Assembly: GCF_036322705.1 (NCBI RefSeq)
Contig: NZ_AP027270.1
Coordinates: forward strand, 1,241,501 to 1,305,500
Length of the DNA stretch: 64,000 nt
Reading direction: 5' to 3'
DNA from: Maricaulis maris
GTDB lineage: Bacteria; Pseudomonadota; Alphaproteobacteria; Caulobacterales; Maricaulaceae
In this document: piece after piece, positions 38,520 through 45,653 of the stretch
Position numbering within the stretch: position 1 is the first letter of the stretch
How the letters are laid out: each line of letters begins with the position of its first letter
Position numbers and translations under genes: made by a program
The notes under the pieces: generated by a model
Seen by the model: the letters and a program-made list of their open reading frames with translations, nothing else
Databases searched by the model: none
Told to the model about the DNA's origin: nothing

Positions 38520-39241
38520 GACACGGTCTCCGTGGCGGCTTGGCCCTCGGCCTCGAGGGCGCGGGTCCGGGTTTCAATGGTGATTTTCAGGCGCGGCAGG
38601 AAATCATCGCGCGGCAGGCCGGGCGGGATCGGGTCGAGGAATTCGACTACGGCCGGGCCGGGGAATTTCCGCCACTGGTTCTGCGGCCAACGCAGGCCGG
38701 TATTGGTGGCGACCGGGATCACGGTCCGGCCGAGGGTCTCGTACATGAGGTGGACGCCCTTGCGGTAGCGATAGCTCTCGCCGACCGGGGGCAGGCGGCC
38801 TTCCGGGTAGATGAGGAGTGGCCGCGGATCGTCGGCGGCGCGCTCAATGGCGTCCTGAAGCGCGCCCTGGGCCCCGCTGAGGCCGGGCGAGTTGACCATG
38901 GTGGCACCGGAGGCAGCGACAATGCGTCCAACCAGCGGGAAGCTCTGGATCTCGTTGCCGATCACGAAATTGGTATCGCCGAGGATCGCCATCATCAAAA
39001 AGCCGTCGGCCCAGGATTGGTGTTTTGCCGCAATGATCACCGGCAGGCCGGTCGGGATTGTCCCGCGGACCTCGACCGGGGCGCCGAGCACGTGATGCAT
39101 CAGGCCGCGAATGGTCCTGCAGGCTGTCCGCATGACGGTGCGGACGCCGCCTTGCCAGCCGGCAAGGGCGACCAGCCAGGCGAGTACGGCGAAGAGCGCG
39201 AGAACCGGCCAGAACACCAGGTTGAAGGTAAATGAACGCAT
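38516..39241 (-). CDS. PlsC-type acyltransferase (second of the pair)
   Basis: A 241-residue membrane-associated acyltransferase. An N-terminal hydrophobic helix (about 5-29) is followed by the catalytic HxxxxD motif HQSWAD at 74-79, a block-II-like region, YPEGRLPPVG (block III) and VIPVATN (block IV). GGGGAGGATCC precedes the ATG; the longer open frame upstream is not needed. Its first 9 residues and motif positions almost match those of the next gene, so the two are paralogues. The substrate is not determinable from sequence. Confidence 0.88.
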   Translation of the reverse strand: MRSFTFNLVFWPVLALFAVLAWLVALAGWQGGVRTVMRTACRTIRGLMHHVLGAPVEVRGTIPTGLPVIIAAKHQSWADGFLMMAILGDTNFVIGNEIQSFPLVGRIVAASGATMVNSPGLSGAQGALQDAIERAADDPRPLLIYPEGRLPPVGESYRYRKGVHLMYETLGRTVIPVATNTGLRWPQNQWRKFPGPAVVEFLDPIPPGLPRDDFLPRLKITIETRTRALEAEGQAATETVS

Positions 39242-39275
39242 CGGATCCTCCCCGGATCGTGGCCCTGTCTGCGTC

Positions 39276-40037
39276 TTACGCGCAGATGACCGCTGGTCGT
39301 GTCGGACCGTGCGACGGTTTGGCGACCGGCGCAAACTCCGCTTCCAACTCCCGCGAGCGGGTTTCGACACGGGCCTCAAGCTCGCTCAGGGCTGCGTCGC
39401 GGTCCTCGCCGGGCGCGATCGGGTCAAGGAATTCGATCACGGCCGTGCCAGCGAATTTGTGCCAAGTCTGTTGCGGCCAGAAATGACCCAGATTGGTCGC
39501 CACCGGGACGATCGGCCGATCAAGCGCGCGGGCCATGTGCCAGACGCCGGAGCGATAGCGCATGCCGGTGCCGACCGCGGTGAGATGGCCTTCCGGATAA
39601 ATCAGCACCGGACGCGGGCGTCCTTCGCCCTGCGAGCGCACAATGCCGGCCATCAGGCTGTCGCGGGCCTCGCTGCCGCCCTGGTTGGACAGGACAATCG
39701 CGCCACAGCGTTTCAGAACCCAGCCAATCAGCGGGAATTTCAGCATGTGGTCGCCGCACACGAAATTGACGTCGCCGCACTTGGCCATCATCACGATGCC
39801 ATCGCCCCAGGACTGGTGCTTGGCGCCGATCACCACCGGCTGGTTCTTCGGCGGCGTGCCGCGGACCTCGACCTTGATGCCGCAGATCCAGCGCATCAGA
39901 TGGACGGTAAGCCGTGCATAGGAGCGCAGGCCATGCATCAGCACGGTGCGGCCGGGGACCAGGGCGAGGATCGCGCAGATCACGGCGTAGATGCCGGACA
40001 GGGACCAATAAGCGATATTGAAGATAAAGGAGCGCAT
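39276..40037 (-). CDS. PlsC-type acyltransferase (first of the pair)
   Basis: A 253-residue acyltransferase with the same layout as its downstream paralogue: MRSFIFNIAYW start, one or two N-terminal hydrophobic segments, HQSWGD at 74-79 as the HxxxxD motif, YPEGHLTAVG and VPVATNLGHFWPQ. The Glu/Arg-rich tail probably lies on the cytoplasmic face. It is the first gene after the TetR regulator (40-bp gap) and is followed by the second acyltransferase 34 bp on. Role in phospholipid synthesis or repair is inferred. Confidence 0.88.
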   Translation of the reverse strand: MRSFIFNIAYWSLSGIYAVICAILALVPGRTVLMHGLRSYARLTVHLMRWICGIKVEVRGTPPKNQPVVIGAKHQSWGDGIVMMAKCGDVNFVCGDHMLKFPLIGWVLKRCGAIVLSNQGGSEARDSLMAGIVRSQGEGRPRPVLIYPEGHLTAVGTGMRYRSGVWHMARALDRPIVPVATNLGHFWPQQTWHKFAGTAVIEFLDPIAPGEDRDAALSELEARVETRSRELEAEFAPVAKPSHGPTRPAVICA

Positions 40038-40077
40038 GGCGGTCTTCCTTGTCGGTTGAGAGGCTTTGTCGGTGCGT

Positions 40078-40701
40078 CTAGGAGCGCAGCACGGCCATGA
40101 TGGCGCGGGTGAACTCTGCGATATGAGCCGAGAGCGGGCACGCGATACGGCCGTAAAGGCTGTACTCGGCGGCCTGCATCACCACGCCCAGCGCCATCGC
40201 CGAGCGCAGCTCCGGATCACCGTTCGGGATATCGCCGCGCTGCATGGCCTGGGCGATACAATCCGTCATCAGGTCGGAGGGATCGGCACCACCATCACCG
40301 GACGCCGAAATGAAGGCGTTGCGGTGGGTCAGGTGGTAGGTGAATTGCGCCGGGTCCTGGTCGGCGAGGGTGCAATAGGCGGTGACCAGCGCCGTGGCGA
40401 TCTGCTCCAGCGAGGCGTCCGGCTTGAGATGGCTGGCGACCATGTCGAGGAGCTTCTTGTGAATCGCCTCGAACATCAGTCGGGCGAGGGCGTCCTTGGA
40501 TTTGAAGTGGCGGTACATGGCGCCGTCTGAAATCGTACAGGCCTCCGCGATCTGCTTGATCGAGACGCCGTCGACGCCGTGGCGGGCAAACAGCTCCAGC
40601 GCCGCGCGCTCGATCCGAGCCTTGGTCGTGCCGGTCCGGGCGGTCACGCCGATATTGGGATCAGACCCGTCAAAAATGTCGTCGCGCAGCATTCCGGTCA
40701 T
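40078..40701 (-). CDS. TetR family transcriptional repressor
   Basis: A 207-residue regulator starting at the ATG after GGAGGGG. The helix-turn-helix lies at about 20-66 (RIERAALELFARHGVDGVSIKQIAEACTISDGAMYRHFKSKDAL), with a ligand-binding C-terminal domain. It leads the operon tetR-acyltransferase-acyltransferase-MFS on minus. Two near-identical palindromic sites just upstream suggest autoregulation. The inducer may be a fatty acyl compound, judging only by the neighbours. Confidence 0.9.
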   Translation of the reverse strand: MTGMLRDDIFDGSDPNIGVTARTGTTKARIERAALELFARHGVDGVSIKQIAEACTISDGAMYRHFKSKDALARLMFEAIHKKLLDMVASHLKPDASLEQIATALVTAYCTLADQDPAQFTYHLTHRNAFISASGDGGADPSDLMTDCIAQAMQRGDIPNGDPELRSAMALGVVMQAAEYSLYGRIACPLSAHIAEFTRAIMAVLRS

Positions 40702-40724
40702 TTCTTGTCCCCTCCAGGGCGTGA

Positions 40725-40740
40725 GTGAATGGTTATTTAC
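40725..40740. promoter_or_regulatory. Candidate TetR operator, copy 1
   Basis: GTGAATGGTTATTTAC, an imperfect palindrome 24 bp upstream of the tetR start. It matches copy 2 at 14 of 16 positions, and flanking bases (A before, ATC after) also agree. Confidence 0.65.
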
Positions 40741-40773
40741 ATCTCCATTAGCGGATCGGATTGCGCGGCGCAA

Positions 40774-40789
40774 GTGAATAGTTACTTAC
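40774..40789. promoter_or_regulatory. Candidate TetR operator, copy 2
   Basis: GTGAATAGTTACTTAC, 49 bp from copy 1 (start to start). The spacing is close to five helical turns, so both sites face the same side of the DNA, which fits two cooperating TetR dimers. Confidence 0.65.
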
Positions 40790-41086
40790 ATCCGCGGGAA
40801 GTGACCGGTCGCGACATGACGACGTGCTGTCGGGGAGGAGTCTGGTCGGGTGCACGGTGGCGGATAGGCCGACGCGAAGGGGGCCGGACACGCGGCGGCA
40901 ATCGTCTGAAAACGCGTGCCGAATGCCGGTTGGCCTCGCCAGGCAGGCGAACTCGGGCCGTCATTTAGCGAATAATTTATTATTACCCGGTAGCGTCTCT
41001 GTACCGAACGGCATTCGAGATCGACCGAAAACAGGTTGGCTGCGCCGGTCCGGTGGTGGACTGCAGAAGCGTGGGGGAGCCAAGAA
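40790..41086. other. Intergenic region between the tetR operators and flagellin
   Basis: About 300 bp without a supported gene. An AT-rich patch at 40968-40988 (TTTAGCGAATAATTTATTAT) stands out and may mark a promoter for flagellin. I looked for the -24/-12 pattern of sigma-54 (TGGCAC-N5-TTGC) and found no good match. Confidence 0.5.
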
Positions 41087-41905
41087 ATGGCGACGATCAA
41101 CACCAATTCAGGTGCCATGGTGGCACTTCAAAGTCTGAACAAGACCAATCGTGACCTGGAAACGGTCCAGGCGCGGATCAATACCGGACTGGCGGTCGGG
41201 TCCGCCAAGGACAATGGCGGTGTCTTCGCCATCGCCCAGTCCATGCGCGCCGACGTCCGCGGCTATAGTGCCGTGGCGCAATCGCTCGACCTCTCGGCCT
41301 CGACAGTCGATGTCGCTCTGGCGGGCGGCGAGGCCATCTCGGACCTGCTTGTGGAGCTGAAGGAAAAGGCTTTGGCCGGCTCCGACAATTCACTCGACCA
41401 GGCGTCGCGGGATGCCCTGAACGAGGACTTCAAGGCGCTACGCGACCAGATCGGCAAGATTGTCGAAACCGCTGAGTTCAACGGCACCAACCTCATCAAC
41501 GGGTCGAAATCCCAGATCTCCGGTCTCGCCAATGCCAATGGCTCATCGACCATCACGATTGGTGCCGAGGACTTGTCCCTGGGCGGCGCGGTTGTGTCGG
41601 CGACGGCGTCCTTCGCCTCTGCCGGGGATGCCGCGACGCTGGTCGGTACGATCGAAACGGCGCTCGACAATCTCAATGCCTCTCTCGCGCGCCTCGGCAC
41701 GGGGTCAAAGGCGCTCGGCATTCACAAGGCCTTTGTCGGCAAGCTTTCCGATGCGCTGGAAAAGGGGATCGGCAATCTCGTTGATGCCGACCTCGCCAAG
41801 GAAAGCGCCAATCTCCAGGCCCTTCAGGTCAAGCAGGAGCTTGGCGTCCGCGCGCTTTCAATCGCCAATGCCTCGCCGGCAACGATATTGGGCTATTTCC
41901 GCTAG
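41087..41905 (+). CDS. Flagellin
   Basis: Filament subunit, 272 residues, the short alphaproteobacterial form with only D0/D1 domains and a small central part. The N-terminus INTNSGAMVALQSLNKTN and the ARINTGLAVGSAKDNGGVFAIAQ segment are diagnostic. The C-terminus GIGNLVDADLAKESANLQALQVKQELG is the conserved terminal coiled coil. It has no signal peptide, as expected for flagellar type III export. No other flagellar genes are nearby, so it is a solitary copy in this window. Confidence 0.95.
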   Translation: MATINTNSGAMVALQSLNKTNRDLETVQARINTGLAVGSAKDNGGVFAIAQSMRADVRGYSAVAQSLDLSASTVDVALAGGEAISDLLVELKEKALAGSDNSLDQASRDALNEDFKALRDQIGKIVETAEFNGTNLINGSKSQISGLANANGSSTITIGAEDLSLGGAVVSATASFASAGDAATLVGTIETALDNLNASLARLGTGSKALGIHKAFVGKLSDALEKGIGNLVDADLAKESANLQALQVKQELGVRALSIANASPATILGYFR

Positions 41906-41932
41906 GAAACGGGCCGGGGAATGGCGGGGTTG

Positions 41933-41972
41933 TGACCGGCGTCGGGGGTGCTGGCGGGCTCCGGTCATTTTT
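41933..41972 (+). terminator. Rho-independent terminator after flagellin
   Basis: TGACCGG pairs with CCGGTCA across a GC-rich 21-base loop, followed by TTTTT, 28 bp past the flagellin stop. Confidence 0.7.
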
Positions 41973-42028
41973 GCGTCGTTTCGCGATCAGGGCTTGCCAA
42001 GCGCCTCAAGATGGCAGACGTTTGGCTT

Positions 42029-42043
42029 GTGAACGTTGTTCAC
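42029..42043. promoter_or_regulatory. Perfect palindrome upstream of the ferritin-like gene
   Basis: GTGAACGTTGTTCAC: two 6-bp arms around GTT, 70 bp before the start codon at 42113. It is the only perfect operator-like site in this intergenic region. The binding protein is unknown. Confidence 0.5.
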
Positions 42044-42112
42044 TAAAGCGCAGCGCATAACAAGAATGCTGCACGGACACATGATTGGTCGCACCTGGGG
42101 AGGTTACGCACC

Positions 42113-43201
42113 ATGGCATCGCTTCGCGATCTCTATCCCATGCCGGATATCGACAAGCATTGGTCGATTCCGGAGCAATTCAACGCCACATTCGATTTCG
42201 AGTATGACGATGGACGGTCCACGCTCATGCACTTGTACCAGAAGGGCAAGGACATGCAGTGGGATGCGGTGAACCGCATCGACTGGTCGCTTGAGCTCGA
42301 TGCCGAGAACCCGATGCAGCTTCCCGACGAGGGGATTGCCCTGCACGGCTCGCCGATGTGGGAGAAGATGACGAAGAAGGAAAAGATCGAATTCCGTCGT
42401 CACGCCCAGGCCTGGAACATCTCGCAATTCATGCAGGGTGAGCAGGCCGCCCTGATCTGTGCCGCCAAGATCGTCGAGTCGGTGCCGGATCTGGACGCCA
42501 AATTCTACGCCGCGACCCAGGTCATGGACGAGGCCCGCCATGTCGAGGCCTACAAGAACCTGATGAAGAAGTTCGGTGTCGCCTATCCGATGACCGAACC
42601 GCTTCGCCAACTGGTCGACCAAGCGCTGCGCGACAGCCGCTGGGACTTCACCTATCTGGCCATGCAGGTCGTCATCGAAGGTCTGGCCCTGGCCGCCTTC
42701 GGCACGATCCGCGACCTTGCCCAGAACCCGCTGGCCAAGATGGTCAATGCCTATGTGATGGAAGACGAAGCGCGCCACGTTGCCTTCGGTCGCCTGTCCC
42801 TGCGTGACTATTATCCGCATCTGACCGATGCCGAGCGCGCCGAGCGCGAGGAATTCCTCGTCGAGGCCTGCTACCACATGCGCGACCGTTTCCAGGCCCG
42901 CGAAGTCTATGAAGTCATGGGCTTGCCGGTCGAGGAATGCGTCGAGTGGGCGGAAAACTCGGAAATGAACAAGCTGTTCCGCACCCTCCTGTTCCAGCGC
43001 ATCGTGCCGGTTGTGAAGGATATCGGGCTTTGGGGGCCGAAGATCCAGAAAGCCTATGCCGACATGGGCGTGCTGCACTATGCCGACCAGGATCTCGATG
43101 CCCTGGCCAAGCAGGACGAGGACATCGCCAAGGATCTCGACATGCGTCACGGTGATGTGCGGACGGCTTATGTCCACGCCGTCGCTGGCGCCGCCGAATA
43201 G
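42113..43201 (+). CDS. Ferritin-like diiron carboxylate protein
   Basis: A 362-residue helical protein with the ligand pattern of R2-like/ferritin-like diiron oxidases. GEQ (in FMQGEQAALICAAKI) is followed by DEARHVE, then IEG (VVIEGLALAAFG) and EDEARHVAFG, that is, two E...ExxH half-sites. No radical-forming or cofactor-binding domain is visible beyond this. It may be an oxygenase or oxidase; the substrate is unknown. It stands alone, with a candidate palindromic operator upstream and a strong terminator downstream. Confidence 0.85.
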   Translation: MASLRDLYPMPDIDKHWSIPEQFNATFDFEYDDGRSTLMHLYQKGKDMQWDAVNRIDWSLELDAENPMQLPDEGIALHGSPMWEKMTKKEKIEFRRHAQAWNISQFMQGEQAALICAAKIVESVPDLDAKFYAATQVMDEARHVEAYKNLMKKFGVAYPMTEPLRQLVDQALRDSRWDFTYLAMQVVIEGLALAAFGTIRDLAQNPLAKMVNAYVMEDEARHVAFGRLSLRDYYPHLTDAERAEREEFLVEACYHMRDRFQAREVYEVMGLPVEECVEWAENSEMNKLFRTLLFQRIVPVVKDIGLWGPKIQKAYADMGVLHYADQDLDALAKQDEDIAKDLDMRHGDVRTAYVHAVAGAAE

Positions 43202-43230
43202 GCGAAACGGACACAATTGATCCCGGACCA

Positions 43231-43260
43231 GGGGCTCCGCGATGCGGGGCCCCTTTTTTT
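43231..43260 (+). terminator. Rho-independent terminator after the ferritin-like gene
   Basis: A 10-bp stem (GGGGCTCCGC / GCGGGGCCCC, one G-T pair) with a 3-base loop and seven T residues. Confidence 0.9.
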
Positions 43261-43264
43261 GGGG

Positions 43265-43558
43265 TCAGGCAAAGTCGTTTAGGTCCATCGAGCCATGCAG
43301 AAAAGCGAAGATATCAACGCCGCCATCCCTCGCTCGGTAGAAAACAACATGGGCCTTGTGTTTGAATGACCGGAAGCCTGCCGCGATCTCGTCGCGTTGC
43401 CGGACCGCGTCGGGAAATTCCGCCAGCCATCGCAAGCGGGCGCCCAGACTGTGAAGATAGCTGGCGCATCGCGCCATGCCCCATCTCCGCTTAGTATAGT
43501 CTGCAATGTCCGCGAGGTCGGCGCCGACCCGCCCGCTTGATAATCGCCTCGATATCAT
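43265..43558 (-). CDS. parE: ParE-type toxin (RelE/ParE superfamily)
   Basis: A 97-residue toxin; ParE proteins typically inhibit DNA gyrase. It shows RLSSGRVGADLADIADYTKRRWG at the N-terminus, LRWLAEFPDAVRQRDEI in the middle, and GFRSFKHKAHVVFYR with DIFAFLHGSMD at the C-terminus, all as expected. It lies downstream of the antitoxin gene and overlaps it by 68 bp, much more than the usual few bases. No later start would keep the first strand. The overlap may be a natural arrangement or a small deletion. Confidence 0.85.
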   Translation of the reverse strand: MISRRLSSGRVGADLADIADYTKRRWGMARCASYLHSLGARLRWLAEFPDAVRQRDEIAAGFRSFKHKAHVVFYRARDGGVDIFAFLHGSMDLNDFA

Positions 43559-43763
43559 AGTCCTCGACGAAATCGGCGCGCTCGGCGTCGCTCATGCCTT
43601 GGCGGACATGGTTTTGCAGGGCGTCCAGTCGTTTGCCGCGATCTTCCAGCTCGCGAAGGCCAGCGCGCACGATTTCACTGACGGTTCCGTAGCGGCCGCT
43701 TTCGATTTCCTGACGGATATAGGCTTCCCAATGTGGGCCCAGTGTCAGGCTGGTGGATGCCAT
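43491..43763 (-). CDS. parD: ParD-type antitoxin
   Basis: A 90-residue ribbon-helix-helix antitoxin. The N-terminus ASTSLTLGPHWEAYIRQEIESGRYGTVSEIVRAGLRELED is the DNA-binding part; the acidic helix ADFVEDYDIEAIIKRA would bind the toxin. The last residues (GRRRPRGHCRLY) are unlike the family and are read in the region shared with parE, so the antitoxin seems extended at its C-terminus. AGGAG precedes the ATG, and a perfect palindrome lies just upstream. Confidence 0.88.
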   Translation of the reverse strand: MASTSLTLGPHWEAYIRQEIESGRYGTVSEIVRAGLRELEDRGKRLDALQNHVRQGMSDAERADFVEDYDIEAIIKRAGRRRPRGHCRLY

Positions 43764-43776
43764 AGCGACGCTCCTG

Positions 43777-43795
43777 TATATTCAAAATGAATATA
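43777..43795. promoter_or_regulatory. Operator of the parDE pair
   Basis: TATATTCAAAATGAATATA, a perfect palindrome with 8-bp arms around AAA, 14 bp upstream of the parD start. This is the expected place for autorepression by ParD or the ParDE complex. The AT-rich arms stand out from the GC-rich surroundings. Confidence 0.78.
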
Positions 43796-43829
43796 GTGAG
43801 GACGTGTCAACGCGACCCGTAAAAAGAAG

Positions 43830-44000
43830 CGCAGCGGCGCTCTTCGATCCATAAATCGCTTGTCAGCACGCGGGCCGCATCCGTTTCTTCAGGTCAAGGG
43901 CGCCGCAGGCGCGCTTCGCGGACAAGTCCCTTGAGCTGAAGAAACGGATGCGGCTTTCTCTCGGCAAGCGATTTATGGATGGCCTCGCGCGGCGCGCCCT
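43830..44000. repeat. Large imperfect palindromic element
   Basis: Left arm 43847-43900 and right arm 43928-43980 are inverted copies. ATCCATAAATCGCTTG pairs with CAAGCGATTTATGGAT; GCCGCATCCGTTTCTTCAG pairs with CTGAAGAAACGGATGCGGC; CTTGA words close the inner end around a 27-bp GC-rich centre. Looser GC-rich complementarity continues to both sides. A partial copy of the right arm is at 35222-35281. It lies in the ~300-bp space between parD and the ScfR gene, and no gene is supported here. It could be a MITE-like or REP-like element. Confidence 0.78.
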
Positions 44001-44062
44001 CAGTCGAGTTGTGTCGGCGGGCTCGCAGCAGGTATTAATCGGTCGCCACGTGGCGCTCCTCC

Positions 44063-45505
44063 TCAGCTCTCCCCGAACGCATAGGGCGATGCGCGAAGCT
44101 GGTGCGGGTCCATCGTCAGCTTGCGGTTGAGGGGCGGGAAGGCGCGCTGGGCGCAATCCTCCCGCTCACACAGGCGGCAGGCGAGCCCGATCGGTGCCGG
44201 GCTGACATCGCCCATGCCGTCGGCATGGATAATCTTGCCGGCATTGTCCCAGTCGCACCCCAGGGCGATGGCGTGCAGGACAGGCGGCTGGCCGCTCGGG
44301 CCGGGTGTCGACTGGCCGCGGGCCAGGGACAGCATGCGGGTGCCATCCGGCAGTTCGAAGGCCTGGGCGAGGATGCGGTCGGGCAGGCGCAGCGCGTCAT
44401 AGAGATTCCATTTCGGACAGCCGCCGCCGGCGCGGGCGAAGGGCATGATGCCGCCACCGAAGCGTTTGGAGACATTGCCCGCCGCATCGACCCGGATCAT
44501 GAAGAAGGGCAGGCCGCGCGCGCCCGGGCGCTGCAGCGTGGTCAGCCGGTGACAGACCTGTTCATGGCTGGCCTCGAAGCGGCGCTGAAGCAGGTCGAGA
44601 TCGTAGCGGCGGGTCTCGGCGGCCTTGAGGAAGGCGTCATAAGGCATCTGCACCGCGCCGGCGAAATAATTGGCGAGGCCGATACGCAGCAGACGGCGGC
44701 CTTCAGGACTTGGCAGATCGATCTCGTCACACAGCCTGTCCAGCAGTTCGGCCTGTTCCAGCGATGCCAGAACGACAGCCATGTGAAATCCGCGCGAGGC
44801 CGGGGCCAGCGTCTCGGACAGGAGCAGGCGCCGCCCGTGGAAGTCCAGCCGGCGGCGCGCGCCGGCCATCACATCCTCGTCCAGCACGCGGACAGTGAAG
44901 CCGTGCTGCTCCTGCAGATAGGCCGCCAGCGCCTGGTCCCGGTTGCGACTGCGCAGGCCGGCGCGCTCGCTCAGCGCGTCGGCGGCCTCCTCAAGCTCGG
45001 GGAAGTGGTTGTGATGGGCGTCGATCGCATTGCGCACCGATTCCAGCACCGCACCCGGACCGCCCGTCGTCGCGCCAGAGCCTGAGACCCGGGTCGCGAG
45101 GTCGGCCGTTGCGTTCGACATCTCGCGATAGGACTGGAACAGGCGGGTCAGGGCTTCGGCGGCGCGCGGCTGGCTGTCGGCCAGTTCATTGAGTTCCATC
45201 CGGTCCAGCTCCAGCCCGGCCAGGACCGGGTCGGCGGCCGCTTCGGTGAGGTCGGCGATCAGCTGCCGGTCGCTTTCATTGGCAAAGCTTCGCACATCGA
45301 CATCAAAGGCTTCGGCGAGTGCGAGCAATACGCGGGCCGTGACCGGCCGCTGGTTGCGTTCGAGCAGGTTGAGGTAGCTGGCGGACAGGCCGAGCGCTTC
45401 GGCCGCTTCAGACTGGGTCAGTCCGCGTTCACGACGCAGTCGGCGCAGTCGGGCACCGGCAAATATCTTTTCGAAGGCCTGATTGTCGCTCATTGTCTGT
45501 GCCAA
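44063..45505 (-). CDS. ScfR/RamB-like transcriptional regulator
   Basis: A 480-residue Cro/CI-type regulator. The helix-turn-helix is at about 17-72 (LRRLRRERGLTQSEAAEALGLSASYLNLLERNQRPVTARVLL). An IrrE-like middle domain follows, in which the HExxH zinc motif is not present (FHMAVVLASLEQ at that place). The C-terminal DUF2083 region is Cys-rich (GGCPKW, GCDWDN, CRLCEREDC). Family members (RamB, PccR, ScfR) regulate short-chain acyl-CoA and glyoxylate genes. It is divergent from aceA with ~150 bp between, so control of aceA/aceB is likely. An alternative start is four codons in. Confidence 0.87.
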   Translation of the reverse strand: MAQTMSDNQAFEKIFAGARLRRLRRERGLTQSEAAEALGLSASYLNLLERNQRPVTARVLLALAEAFDVDVRSFANESDRQLIADLTEAAADPVLAGLELDRMELNELADSQPRAAEALTRLFQSYREMSNATADLATRVSGSGATTGGPGAVLESVRNAIDAHHNHFPELEEAADALSERAGLRSRNRDQALAAYLQEQHGFTVRVLDEDVMAGARRRLDFHGRRLLLSETLAPASRGFHMAVVLASLEQAELLDRLCDEIDLPSPEGRRLLRIGLANYFAGAVQMPYDAFLKAAETRRYDLDLLQRRFEASHEQVCHRLTTLQRPGARGLPFFMIRVDAAGNVSKRFGGGIMPFARAGGGCPKWNLYDALRLPDRILAQAFELPDGTRMLSLARGQSTPGPSGQPPVLHAIALGCDWDNAGKIIHADGMGDVSPAPIGLACRLCEREDCAQRAFPPLNRKLTMDPHQLRASPYAFGES

Positions 45506-45653
45506 AATTTACAACGTGACACACATACAATGTAATTATCATACACACAAACCTCTTTATAGGAAAAGCCTGATCGACACGCTCTGTTCCGTTTGACAGT
45601 TTGGCGTCAACGCAACTCAAGCCAAACCGGCAGTGCCGGCACGGAGTAATGAC

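Noticed and set aside
37107-38768. A 553-codon plus-strand frame opposite the MFS gene
   Set aside because: Gln/Gly/Arg/Asp-rich composition typical of reversed membrane protein codons; the minus strand is the real gene.
40968-41086. Sigma-54 promoter for flagellin
   Set aside because: No acceptable TGGCAC-N5-TTGC match at suitable distance.
43948-44130. Plus-strand frame of 60 codons starting MRLSLGKRFMDG
   Set aside because: It is read from the right arm of the palindromic element and then antisense to the ScfR gene.
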